Positions 22,223 through 28,326 of a stretch of DNA of 64,000 nt are shown in pieces. The translations under genes were made by a program, and so were the position numbers. Within the stretch, counting starts at the first letter, position 1; each line of letters begins with the position of its first letter. The stretch covers positions 1-64,000 of the IMG/VR virus record IMGVR_UViG_3300032268_000759, one strand, 5' to 3'. This stretch comes from a virus. The notes beneath the pieces were generated by a model. That model was not told the DNA's origin, searched no databases, and saw nothing but the letters and a program-made list of their open reading frames with translations.

Positions 22223-22245
22223 TACTGTAATAAAAAATAAATAAT

Positions 22246-22503
22246 ATGAACAAGACAGAACAACTTAAACACGTAACAAAATCAGTTATCACATTTATGG
22301 CCGCTTTAAACTATGAAATTATAGATGATGAAGGCGGGAATTTAACATTTGATAATGGTAGAGGTAACAATAACAATTATATTGATTATCATAGATCATA
22401 TCAAGATGTATATGTTATGAATTGGGCTGATGACAGTACAAAAGAAATAGCAAATAAATTAGAACAGTTTGTTAAAATAGTTAAACAGGGCTTGGCCCTG
22501 TAA
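22246..22503 (+). CDS. Hypothetical protein, 85 aa
   Basis: MNKTEQLKHVTKSVITFMAA and an Asn/Gly-rich loop (FDNGRGNNNNYIDYHRSYQD). The final Gly-Leu-Ala-Leu codons contain the -33 element of promoter P19. No family is recognised. Confidence 0.65.
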   Translation: MNKTEQLKHVTKSVITFMAALNYEIIDDEGGNLTFDNGRGNNNNYIDYHRSYQDVYVMNWADDSTKEIANKLEQFVKIVKQGLAL

Positions 22504-22522
22504 TTATTTTATGTTATATTTA
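22491..22522 (+). promoter_or_regulatory. Promoter P19, inside the preceding gene
   Basis: CTTGGCC 22491-22497, 15-base spacer, G, TTATATTTA 22514-22522. CAGGGC-TTG-GCCCTG (22486-22500) is a perfect inverted repeat around the -33 element. Confidence 0.8.
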
Positions 22523-22542
22523 CAATGTAATAATAAAAATAT

Positions 22543-22908
22543 ATGACAAACGGATTTATTAAAAAAAACTTATCAACAATTAAGGAATTATTAATTTCAA
22601 ATGGGTTGGTTGATGAAAATTGGGAAACTGGTGAAATTTATGTTATTGATGGTAAATGGGGTGGATTTAAAAATGATTATTTTACAATTTCATTTATACA
22701 AAAATGGGTTTATAAGGATGATAATGTTGAACCAAATTGTATAAATATTAATGGTAAAAATGTTTATTGGAGTTATGATAGGAGAGATGAAGGGGCTTTT
22801 GATGTTAAATATTTGATTGGACGTGATAGTCGTTATGGTATTAATGATGAATGGACTATTAATTATTGGTTAAATAAAGGTGTAATTCCTGAACCATTTC
22901 CACGTTAA
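22543..22908 (+). CDS. Hypothetical protein, 121 aa
   Basis: Starts MTNGFIKKNLSTIKELLISN; Trp/Tyr/Asn-rich, probably beta-rich. Single-gene unit between P19 and P20. No family is recognised. Confidence 0.65.
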   Translation: MTNGFIKKNLSTIKELLISNGLVDENWETGEIYVIDGKWGGFKNDYFTISFIQKWVYKDDNVEPNCININGKNVYWSYDRRDEGAFDVKYLIGRDSRYGINDEWTINYWLNKGVIPEPFPR

Positions 22909-22910
22909 TG

Positions 22911-22942
22911 TTTGGCCTTCGGGCCTCATTATGTTATATTTA
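22911..22942 (+). promoter_or_regulatory. Promoter P20 with built-in hairpin
   Basis: TTTGGCC 22911-22917, spacer, G, TTATATTTA 22934-22942. GGCC-TTCG-GGCC is a compact tetraloop hairpin. Drives 22969. Confidence 0.85.
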
Positions 22943-22968
22943 CCGAGTAATAAAGATAATAAAAACAT

Positions 22969-23166
22969 ATGACACATTCAGTTTACACATGCGAAGATTT
23001 TAAAGTTGAAGGTAATATTTTAACTATTTGGGACGCTAAAGAAGTAGCTAAAGTTAATGATGTAGTAGGATTAAATAAAGTAATGGAATTAACAACTTAT
23101 AACACTTTAATATGTCCTGACATTTATTTACGTAATAGAGAAGTTGATATTATTATGTTTAAATAA
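22969..23166 (+). CDS. Hypothetical protein, 65 aa
   Basis: Starts MTHSVYTCEDFKVEGNILTI. Beta-rich; single-gene unit between P20 and P21. No family is recognised. Confidence 0.6.
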   Translation: MTHSVYTCEDFKVEGNILTIWDAKEVAKVNDVVGLNKVMELTTYNTLICPDIYLRNREVDIIMFK

Positions 23167-23170
23167 TTGA

Positions 23171-23202
23171 TTTGGCTATGTTGAGTTTAGATGTTATATT
23201 TA
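23171..23202 (+). promoter_or_regulatory. Promoter P21
   Basis: TTTGGCT 23171-23177, spacer, GTTATATTTA 23193-23202. Drives 23225. Confidence 0.85.
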
Positions 23203-23224
23203 CTAAGTAATAATAATAAATAAT

Positions 23225-23458
23225 ATGAACATAAAAGAAATTATTGGAGCAGTTATTGAAAGTAAACATGGTTGGGCTGTAGCTGAACAATTTGTAAGTA
23301 CTTGGGATGGTGAGGATTTTGAAAAACAAAATACTAATGCCTTAATTTATATTGAAAAGACAATTAAATCATTAATTGGTGAAGACATTTTTAGTGAACA
23401 TATTGAAGATGAGTTAGTGGGTTATTTATTAGGATTAGAAGAGTATTTGACCATGTAA
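23225..23458 (+). CDS. Hypothetical helical protein, 77 aa
   Basis: Starts MNIKEIIGAVIESKHGWAVA; acidic and helical (IEDELVGYLLGLEEYLTM at the end). Single-gene unit. No family is recognised. Confidence 0.6.
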   Translation: MNIKEIIGAVIESKHGWAVAEQFVSTWDGEDFEKQNTNALIYIEKTIKSLIGEDIFSEHIEDELVGYLLGLEEYLTM

Positions 23459-23465
23459 TAATTGG

Positions 23466-23497
23466 TTTGGCTCTCCAGGATCAAGGTGTTATATTTA
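23466..23497 (+). promoter_or_regulatory. Promoter P22
   Basis: TTTGGCT 23466-23472, spacer, G, TTATATTTA 23489-23497. Drives 23517. Confidence 0.85.
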
Positions 23498-23516
23498 CTA
23501 AGTAATAATAAATAAT

Positions 23517-23729
23517 ATGAAATTAATTAAAGTAACAACGTTAAATGATAAAAGTCCTATTTACATTAATGTAGAATATATAGGTCATTTTTATGAAGCA
23601 GCAGAAACAAGAAGCTATGGAACAGTAGATAAACCAAAACATACTGTAATAGGAGTAACTACTCATAATAATGGTGGATTTAGAATAACCGAAAGTGTAG
23701 AACAAATATTAAAGTTAATTCAGGACTAA
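23517..23729 (+). CDS. Conserved small phage protein (THNNGGF), 70 aa
   Basis: MKLIKVTTLNDKSPIYINVEYIGHFYE, KHTVIGVTTHNNGGFRITES and the closing EQILKLI are a layout I know from small conserved phage proteins; the first strand pattern is split here only for length. All-beta, function unknown. Confidence 0.7.
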   Translation: MKLIKVTTLNDKSPIYINVEYIGHFYEAAETRSYGTVDKPKHTVIGVTTHNNGGFRITESVEQILKLIQD

Positions 23730-23735
23730 ACAAGG

Positions 23736-23767
23736 TTTGGCTCTCCGGGATGATGATGTTATATTTA
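23736..23767 (+). promoter_or_regulatory. Promoter P23
   Basis: TTTGGCT 23736-23742, spacer, G, TTATATTTA 23759-23767. Drives the RadA-like gene. Confidence 0.85.
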
Positions 23768-23796
23768 TACTGTAATAAAAATAATAAATAAAGGTT

Positions 23797-24678
23797 ATGA
23801 AAAACATTGAAACAACAAAACGCGGAAAAGGTAGACCAAAAAAGGTTCAAAATGTAACTTATGTACCATCAGTTATTAACTTTGATCAGGTAACTAAGTT
23901 AAACAGTTTAGATATTGATCCTAAAATGTTAGAATCAATGCTAAGTGGTTTAGGTAACATGGATAAGTTTATATCACACGAAGGTGGTGTTCCATGTGCA
24001 AGTAATATAATGGGGATAGGTGACCCAGGAGTAGGTAAAACAACTATATTATTAGATGTATTATCAGGAATTCAAAATAGGGGTCGTAGAGTGTTATTTA
24101 TAAGTGGTGAAATGGGAAGAAAGCAGATGTATAAATATACAAATCGCTTTCCACAATTTGGAAATATACAAACATTATTCATGAGTGATTATTTAGAATA
24201 CAATACAAAGGATGTTGTAGAACAAATATTAAATCAAGGATGGGATTGTGTATTGATTGATTCAATTGCTGAGATTATTGATGGTGTGAGGGATGATAAC
24301 AATTGGGATAGGAAAATGGCTGAGTCATGGTTAGTTGATATGTGTGTTAAGATGAATAAGGGTGAGAATGATAAAAATATATTTACATCATTCTTATTAA
24401 TTCAGCAAGTAACAAAATCAGGTGTGTTTGTAGGTTCAAATAAACTTAAACATTTAACTGATGCAATGTTAGAGATGAGAAGAAGAAGTGAAAAAGATGG
24501 TGGTGGAACATATATGATGTTTTCAAAGAATAGAAATGGTGAGAGTGGAATGGAAATGGGTTATGATTTAGGAGCAAATTCAATTATATATGGTTCAATT
24601 TCAGAACGTTTTGAGGATGAGGATGAAGATAATGGGGTTGAGTTTGAGTTGACCAACCCAGATATGTTGAGAGGTTAA
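23797..24678 (+). CDS. RadA/RecA-superfamily ATPase with N-terminal AT-hook
   Basis: Walker A is GDPGVGKTT (about residues 75-83), Walker B is CVLIDSIAEI (about 150), with FISGEMGRKQMYKY between them as in RadA/Sms (SGEES) and DnaB-type cores, and LLIQQVTKSG as the sensor strand. KRGKGRPKK at residues 8-16 is an AT-hook-like arm. Acts on DNA in recombination, repair or as a helicase-like motor. It lacks the RadA zinc finger and Lon-like domain. Single-gene unit with its own terminator. Confidence 0.8.
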   Translation: MKNIETTKRGKGRPKKVQNVTYVPSVINFDQVTKLNSLDIDPKMLESMLSGLGNMDKFISHEGGVPCASNIMGIGDPGVGKTTILLDVLSGIQNRGRRVLFISGEMGRKQMYKYTNRFPQFGNIQTLFMSDYLEYNTKDVVEQILNQGWDCVLIDSIAEIIDGVRDDNNWDRKMAESWLVDMCVKMNKGENDKNIFTSFLLIQQVTKSGVFVGSNKLKHLTDAMLEMRRRSEKDGGGTYMMFSKNRNGESGMEMGYDLGANSIIYGSISERFEDEDEDNGVEFELTNPDMLRG

Positions 24679-24704
24679 TTTTTATTATTATTACAGCAGC
24701 GACT

Positions 24705-24730
24705 GAGCCCATAACGGGCTCTTTCGTTGT
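24705..24730 (+). terminator. Rho-independent terminator
   Basis: GAGCCC-ATAAC-GGGCTC followed by TTTCGTTGT, 27 bases after the RadA-like stop. Confidence 0.75.
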
Positions 24731-24752
24731 GGTATATTTGTTTTAAAATATG

Positions 24753-24784
24753 TTTGGTTATTGGGATAATTTATGTTATATTTA
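24753..24784 (+). promoter_or_regulatory. Promoter P24
   Basis: TTTGGTT 24753-24759, spacer, G, TTATATTTA 24776-24784. Drives 24812. Confidence 0.8.
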
Positions 24785-24811
24785 CAATGTAATAAATAAT
24801 AAAATAAAAAT

Positions 24812-25123
24812 ATGAAAAAATTTGAAAAAGTAATTGTTTGGAATGAAAAAACTAATGTAGGACCTTTATTAGTAATTGGAGATTTGATTGATGATAGAAT
24901 TGGGGGTGATTGGGGTGTGTATGATGAATATGAGGAAGTAAGATATAGTTGGGATTTAAGTGATGAGGATGATGTAGAGTTAGAAGAAGTAAGTTTAGAG
25001 GATATTAAAGAATTTGTTGGAGATGGAATTTGTATTGAAGTTGTAGAGGATGATAGGATTTGGTATAATGTTAGTATTAAAGATAATATGTTGTATGTTG
25101 ATTGGTTAAGTATTGAGATTTAA
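24812..25123 (+). CDS. Hypothetical strongly acidic protein, 103 aa
   Basis: A run of Asp/Glu (SWDLSDEDDVELEEVSLEDI) in the middle makes the protein very acidic, suggesting a DNA mimic or a binding partner of a basic protein; speculative. Followed by a hairpin terminator. Confidence 0.6.
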   Translation: MKKFEKVIVWNEKTNVGPLLVIGDLIDDRIGGDWGVYDEYEEVRYSWDLSDEDDVELEEVSLEDIKEFVGDGICIEVVEDDRIWYNVSIKDNMLYVDWLSIEI

Positions 25124-25127
25124 GAAA

Positions 25128-25151
25128 TGGAGGGCCTTGTTTGGCCCTCCA
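25128..25151 (+). terminator. Terminator hairpin containing promoter P25
   Basis: TGGAGGGCC pairs with GGCCCTCCA (9 bp) across TTGTTT. The loop and right arm supply the TTTGGCC of P25. Confidence 0.65.
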
Positions 25152-25171
25152 CATCATTGATGTTATATTTA
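25140..25171 (+). promoter_or_regulatory. Promoter P25
   Basis: TTTGGCC 25140-25146, spacer, G, TTATATTTA 25163-25171. Drives 25191. Confidence 0.85.
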
Positions 25172-25190
25172 CTAGGTAATAATAAATAAT

Positions 25191-25424
25191 ATGAACAGAC
25201 AAGAATTAATTAACACATTGAAAGAATTAGATGGTGAAACATTAGAACACATCATCAGAATAATTGGAATGGAAGATCAAATGTTGAGACAATTGATTAT
25301 GAAAGCACCTATGTTTCAAGTAATGGATTTAGTGAGGGAAAAGGATTATTTAGACATTGTAGAACTTGAAAGGGCTACAGACAATTATTTAGACATTGTA
25401 GAACTTGAAAGGGATTTGGCTTAG
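25191..25424 (+). CDS. Hypothetical protein with C-terminal tandem duplication, 77 aa
   Basis: NYLDIVELER occurs twice (DYLDIVELERAT then NYLDIVELERDL), from a 39-base duplication in which 30 bases are identical. The duplication extends the protein to a stop lying within promoter P26. Helical; no family recognised. Confidence 0.6.
   Translation: MNRQELINTLKELDGETLEHIIRIIGMEDQMLRQLIMKAPMFQVMDLVREKDYLDIVELERATDNYLDIVELERDLA
25345..25413 (+). repeat. Tandem duplication, 39-base period
   Basis: An identical 30-base block begins at 25345 and again at 25384. It appears recent because the copies have not diverged. Confidence 0.85.
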
Positions 25425-25446
25425 TTAATCACTGATGTTATATTTA
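25415..25446 (+). promoter_or_regulatory. Promoter P26, overlapping the preceding stop
   Basis: TTTGGCT 25415-25421 is coding sequence plus the T of the stop; G and TTATATTTA end at 25446. Drives 25475. Confidence 0.8.
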
Positions 25447-25474
25447 CTGAGTAATAAAGATAATAAATACAGTT

Positions 25475-25636
25475 ATGAAAAAAACAGAAATTGAAGTGAT
25501 AATTGAAGCACTAAAAAAGCAATTAAACACAACTGAGGAAATGTGGAACAATAAAGAATCACACGCCCAAATAGTTGGTTACTTACAGGGCACAATTAAA
25601 GGTGTTATTGGTCATTTAGAAACTAAATTAAACTAA
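25475..25636 (+). CDS. Small helical protein, 53 aa
   Basis: MKKTEIEVIIEALKKQLNTT with a heptad-like pattern. First gene of the P26 unit, 1 base before the next. Function unknown. Confidence 0.6.
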   Translation: MKKTEIEVIIEALKKQLNTTEEMWNNKESHAQIVGYLQGTIKGVIGHLETKLN

Positions 25637-25637
25637 C

Positions 25638-25790
25638 ATGCAAAATCAACACTTACGAATTGCTAAACAGTTAATTGAACTAAAGTACAATATCCAAGTA
25701 CTGGGTATTGAATTTGAAGATGGTAGTGGTAATAAATTTATTGTTACTGAGTCATCTAATCCAGCTAAGAAACGGTTTATTGTTTTATAG
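25638..25790 (+). CDS. Small hypothetical protein, 50 aa
   Basis: MQNQHLRIAKQLIELKYNIQ then a beta-rich half ending KKRFIVL. Fits exactly between its neighbour and promoter P27. No family is recognised. Confidence 0.55.
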   Translation: MQNQHLRIAKQLIELKYNIQVLGIEFEDGSGNKFIVTESSNPAKKRFIVL

Positions 25791-25795
25791 ACTGA

Positions 25796-25827
25796 TTTGG
25801 CTCACCGGATTAAGGATGTTATATTTA
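25796..25827 (+). promoter_or_regulatory. Promoter P27
   Basis: TTTGGCT 25796-25802, spacer, G, TTATATTTA 25819-25827. Drives 25853 and probably the two tRNA-like genes after it. Confidence 0.85.
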
Positions 25828-25852
25828 CCGAGTAATAAAAATAATAAATAAT

Positions 25853-26071
25853 ATGAAGACAGATAGAATGACAGCGCAAGACAGAGTGTTAAACCAGTTC
25901 AAGCACACATTAAGAACATCAGGCTCAATTGATGAAAAACCATTAACACTGGCAGAACAGATAGCGCAAGTGGATTCAGCACCAGTAGTTAAACGAGCGA
26001 GTGATGATTCAGAAATAGAAAAGCGTTATAACACTCCAATCTATAGTGAGGTGAGAGCGGGTAAGAAATAA
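25853..26071 (+). CDS. Hypothetical protein, 72 aa
   Basis: Starts MKTDRMTAQDRVLNQFKHTL; polar, probably disordered in the second half. Located immediately upstream of the tRNA-like genes. No family is recognised. Confidence 0.6.
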   Translation: MKTDRMTAQDRVLNQFKHTLRTSGSIDEKPLTLAEQIAQVDSAPVVKRASDDSEIEKRYNTPIYSEVRAGKK

Positions 26072-26078
26072 ATAATAT

Positions 26079-26153
26079 AGTCAGGTAGTTTAATGGTAAA
26101 ACGGCAGACTTTAAAATCTGCAACTACATGGTCAGTACATGTCCTGACTACCA
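26079..26153 (+). tRNA. tRNA with 8-base anticodon loop and encoded CCA
   Basis: A full cloverleaf can be drawn: acceptor AGTCAGG/CCTGACT (7 bp), D-arm GTTT-AATGGTA-AAAC, anticodon stem GCAGA/TCTGC, T-stem ACATG/CATGT with loop GTCAGTA, discriminator A and an encoded CCA. The anticodon loop is CTTTAAAA, eight bases, so the anticodon is ambiguous (UUA if U33 is the first T, UAA if the second). The T-loop lacks the usual TTCRA. Confidence 0.7.
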
Positions 26154-26227
26154 TCGCAAGTAGATTTGACAGCCGCGTAAAGGTGCTGCTACTAAAAAAC
26201 TCAATGACTGATGGAAAGACATCAAAC

Positions 26228-26375
26228 AGTCAGGTGGCGGAATGGTAGACGCTATTAAACGAAGTACAAGTTTGGTGAAGAAAGTATATACGAGAGAACA
26301 TCATATCAACGAACGGGTATGCTCTACGGGTCAAATTTTTGACAGAACTTACAGGTTCGAATCCTGTCCTGACTG
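26228..26375 (+). tRNA. Leu-type tRNA-like gene with about 60-base insertion
   Basis: Acceptor AGTCAGG/CCTGACT, D-arm TGGCGGAATGGTAGACGC of the Leu type, a variable-arm-like hairpin GTCAAA-TT-TTTGAC and a perfect T-arm ACAGG-TTCGAAT-CCTGT. Total length is 148 bases and no normal anticodon arm is visible between the D-arm and variable arm, so an intervening sequence or decay is likely. CCA is not encoded. A GTATATAC site (26284-26291) lies inside the insertion. Confidence 0.55.
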
Positions 26376-26384
26376 CTAAACATG

Positions 26385-26416
26385 TTTGGCCTCCCGATTC
26401 AGTTATGTTATATTTA
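26385..26416 (+). promoter_or_regulatory. Promoter P28
   Basis: TTTGGCC 26385-26391, spacer, G, TTATATTTA 26408-26416. Drives 26437. Confidence 0.85.
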
Positions 26417-26436
26417 CACTGTAATAAAAAACAAAT

Positions 26437-26736
26437 ATGATGAATCCAAAAATTAGAGAAGCGGCATTAGATTTTATTAAATCACAAATTAGACCAGGAC
26501 ACACATTATCAGGTCAGGAATTATATGATGTGTTTGATGTGGAACGTACATTATTTAATGAGCATTTTGGGGGTATGACAAAAACTGAATTGAGTCTATA
26601 CACCAGGTTTGTTACATGGTTAGACAATTCAAGTATGTGGAAATCGGATTTGACAGTGGATGAATTGTTTGAGGTATTCACAGGGATAGAATATGATTTA
26701 TTAATGGAATGTTATGAAGATAGCTTATATGAATAA
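26437..26736 (+). CDS. Hypothetical protein, 99 aa
   Basis: MMNPKIREAALDFIKSQIRP; the ATG at 26440 is equally possible. Helical with an acidic end. It overlaps the next gene by 23 bases. No family is recognised. Confidence 0.65.
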   Translation: MMNPKIREAALDFIKSQIRPGHTLSGQELYDVFDVERTLFNEHFGGMTKTELSLYTRFVTWLDNSSMWKSDLTVDELFEVFTGIEYDLLMECYEDSLYE

Positions 26737-26953
26737 ACGTAAAACAGTAAACGTGGAATGGTTAAAGGGTAAAGCTAATACATTATTAGCTAATCCTGAC
26801 CTGCTAATGGAAGAAAAGCTGGGCGTGATCACTATGATTGAAATGGTGCTGCTTGAATCAGACAACTATAATGGATTCAGGTTCCTATATTATGTGAATG
26901 GAGCAACACCTGAGTTAGGTACAGATGAATGGACAACCAGAAAATACATTTAA
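26714..26953 (+). CDS. Conserved small phage protein, 79 aa
   Basis: KTVNVEWLKGKANTLLANPD, EEKLGVITMIEMVLLES and YNGFRFLYYVNG follow a pattern I associate with small conserved proteins in Bacteroidota phages. The ATG at 26729 (MNKRKTVNV) is an alternative start closer to the family's usual beginning. Confidence 0.65.
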   Translation: MKIAYMNKRKTVNVEWLKGKANTLLANPDLLMEEKLGVITMIEMVLLESDNYNGFRFLYYVNGATPELGTDEWTTRKYI

Positions 26954-26968
26954 CCAATATCAACTAAC

Positions 26969-27028
26969 ATGACAACAGTATTTTTATTTATTATTATATG
27001 GGTGGTAATGTATATGGTTGCTGATTAG
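26969..27028 (+). CDS. Tiny membrane peptide, 19 aa (doubtful)
   Basis: MTTVFLFIIIWVVMYMVAD is a single hydrophobic helix with its own ATG and TAG, 15 bases after the preceding gene. Its size makes it uncertain. Confidence 0.3.
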   Translation: MTTVFLFIIIWVVMYMVAD

Positions 27029-27203
27029 AGCGGCCATTACATACTCCTTTTTCACATGGTTACATCCCCTATCTTTGTGCGTACGGTATACGTACGTGGT
27101 GCGAGAATGGCACGTATCTATAACGCGCGTTGCTATCCATATATACGTGCGCTATGATATCGCGTGGGTTAGACGAACCTTCACATCGAGTATAACCTTT
27201 ACG

Positions 27204-27342
27204 CATCGATTTTGTATATACATATATACTCGCCACAACCACAAACACAATTCTCAAAATACCATTTTGACCACATTCCACTAGGATGTGGATTTTCTCT
27301 TTTAAAAAAACTTTCCACATCGATAAAGTATATACATATATA
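27204..27342 (+). repeat. CATCGAT(4-5 bases)GTATATACATATATA repeats
   Basis: Copies at 27204-27227 and 27318-27342; a partial copy lies at 20168-20184 (CATCGACAAAGTATATAC) and GTATATAC also at 26284 and 28230. GTATATAC is an 8-base palindrome. All five are in gene-free or RNA regions. Confidence 0.6.
27271..27304 (+). terminator. Terminator-like hairpin
   Basis: CCACAT (27271-27276) pairs with ATGTGG (27286-27291), followed by ATTTTCTCTTTT. Confidence 0.5.
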
Positions 27343-27374
27343 TTTGGCTCCCTAAAAACAAGATGTTATATTTA
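27343..27374 (+). promoter_or_regulatory. Promoter P29
   Basis: TTTGGCT 27343-27349, spacer, G, TTATATTTA 27366-27374, directly after the second GTATATAC repeat. Drives the lipoprotein at 27395. Confidence 0.85.
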
Positions 27375-27394
27375 CAATGTTAAAAGAAACAAAT

Positions 27395-28045
27395 ATGAAA
27401 AATATATTAATAACAACAGTAGTAGGTTTAGCATTATTCACATCATGTGAAAAACCAGATCAAGGAGCTTACCCATGTCCAGATGGAAATTGTGATGGTA
27501 GATTTTGGGTTGAAACACCTACTACAGCAAAACAAGACAGTTTAGGTTATTGGCATGTTCCATTTTGGGGACCAAATTATTTCTCCATTAGAGGTGAATT
27601 AGATGAATTACATCCGGACTATGTTATAAATGGAGTCCCATTAATTGAAACCTCTTTTGATTCAGATTATTGGTTGTTGTTTGATACTATTCAATGGCGT
27701 TTCCCAGTGTATTCTCATTTGGGGTTATATCGTGATAAAAAATTTAAGGACCCAATTCCAATTGGTAATCGTACTTATACTTTAACTAATATAGCTAATT
27801 CTCACCCACCACTAAACATTGTTGGTTATCAGATATCTCCCCATATGTGTATGACGTGCCCGTACACTCCAACTCTGATTGGTACGTATAGTAAATACAA
27901 TTATCGCCCGAAACAAAACGTAGTATTCGATGATGAAATGATAGGTGACACAGCATCCATTTTTATTGAGGTGATGTTTAACTCGGATTTAGGCGAGCGA
28001 GTAACACGTAATTATAGAATGAATATTGTATTTGATCCTAAATAA
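27395..28045 (+). CDS. Lipoprotein, 216 aa
   Basis: MKNILITTVVGLALFTSC is a type II signal peptide (lipid on Cys18). The ATG at 27377 is in frame but sits at the transcript start; 27395 is preferred. The mature part is rich in Trp, Tyr and Pro, with paired Cys (PCPDGNC; CMTCP), and probably beta-structured. No family is recognised. It is expressed from a class 1 promoter, unlike the lipoprotein at 9272, so it may act during infection, for example at the host surface. Confidence 0.65.
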   Translation: MKNILITTVVGLALFTSCEKPDQGAYPCPDGNCDGRFWVETPTTAKQDSLGYWHVPFWGPNYFSIRGELDELHPDYVINGVPLIETSFDSDYWLLFDTIQWRFPVYSHLGLYRDKKFKDPIPIGNRTYTLTNIANSHPPLNIVGYQISPHMCMTCPYTPTLIGTYSKYNYRPKQNVVFDDEMIGDTASIFIEVMFNSDLGERVTRNYRMNIVFDPK

Positions 28046-28215
28046 TGGATAAAGAAACACTAAAAGGCTTAGAACATTTAATTAATACTAGTTCTAATTT
28101 AATTGATATTGATTTGGCTATAGCTATATTAACTCATAACATGGGTCCTGATATGGAAAGGGAGGTAGCTGTTGTGTTGGTTGCCGCTATTGAAAAACGA
28201 AAGTTAATTCAATAA
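28045..28215 (+). CDS. Small hypothetical protein, 56 aa
   Basis: MDKETLKGLEHLINTSSNLI; helical. Its ATG overlaps the lipoprotein stop (TAATG), supporting coupled translation. No family is recognised. Confidence 0.6.
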   Translation: MDKETLKGLEHLINTSSNLIDIDLAIAILTHNMGPDMEREVAVVLVAAIEKRKLIQ

Positions 28216-28293
28216 TATTTGGTATATAAGTATATACATATGAGAGGTGCATAGGGTAGGGATTGTAGGGTTGAATTATTTTGTGATTTAAAC

Positions 28294-28303
28294 ATATTTA
28301 TAA
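28294..28303 (+). promoter_or_regulatory. Late-type motif ATATTTATAA before the tail fibre gene
   Basis: Lies 23 bases before the ATG at 28327, the spacing of a promoter with a short leader. A GTATATAC site is 57 bases upstream. Confidence 0.55.
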
Positions 28304-28326
28304 TCACAATAATAACATTTTATTAA

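Larger units (their letters stand above)
27029..27343. other. Gene-free stretch of unusual composition
   Basis: This stretch is richer in CG dinucleotides than its surroundings (CGTACGGTATACGTACG, ACGCGCGT, GATATCGCG) and has several short palindromes. It carries two related blocks, CATCGATTTTGTATATAC and CATCGATAAAGTATATAC, and one terminator hairpin. Open frames exist on both strands but neither resembles a protein. A regulatory or replication role, or foreign DNA, is possible. Confidence 0.5.

Noticed and set aside
24731-24740. Perfect host-type -7 element TATATTTG after the RadA-like gene
   Set aside because: No TTTG at the right distance upstream, and promoter P24 lies just downstream with the full element.
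26079-26153. Ochre-suppressor tRNA implying stop-codon reassignment
   Set aside because: One reading of the anticodon is UUA (codon UAA), but TAA ends most genes in the window, so UAA is clearly a stop here and the eight-base loop makes the anticodon uncertain.
27018-27284. 88-codon plus-strand ORF and an 83-codon minus-strand ORF (27069-27320)
   Set aside because: Both run through palindromes and a terminator hairpin, have unusual composition, lack start signals and do not look like proteins.
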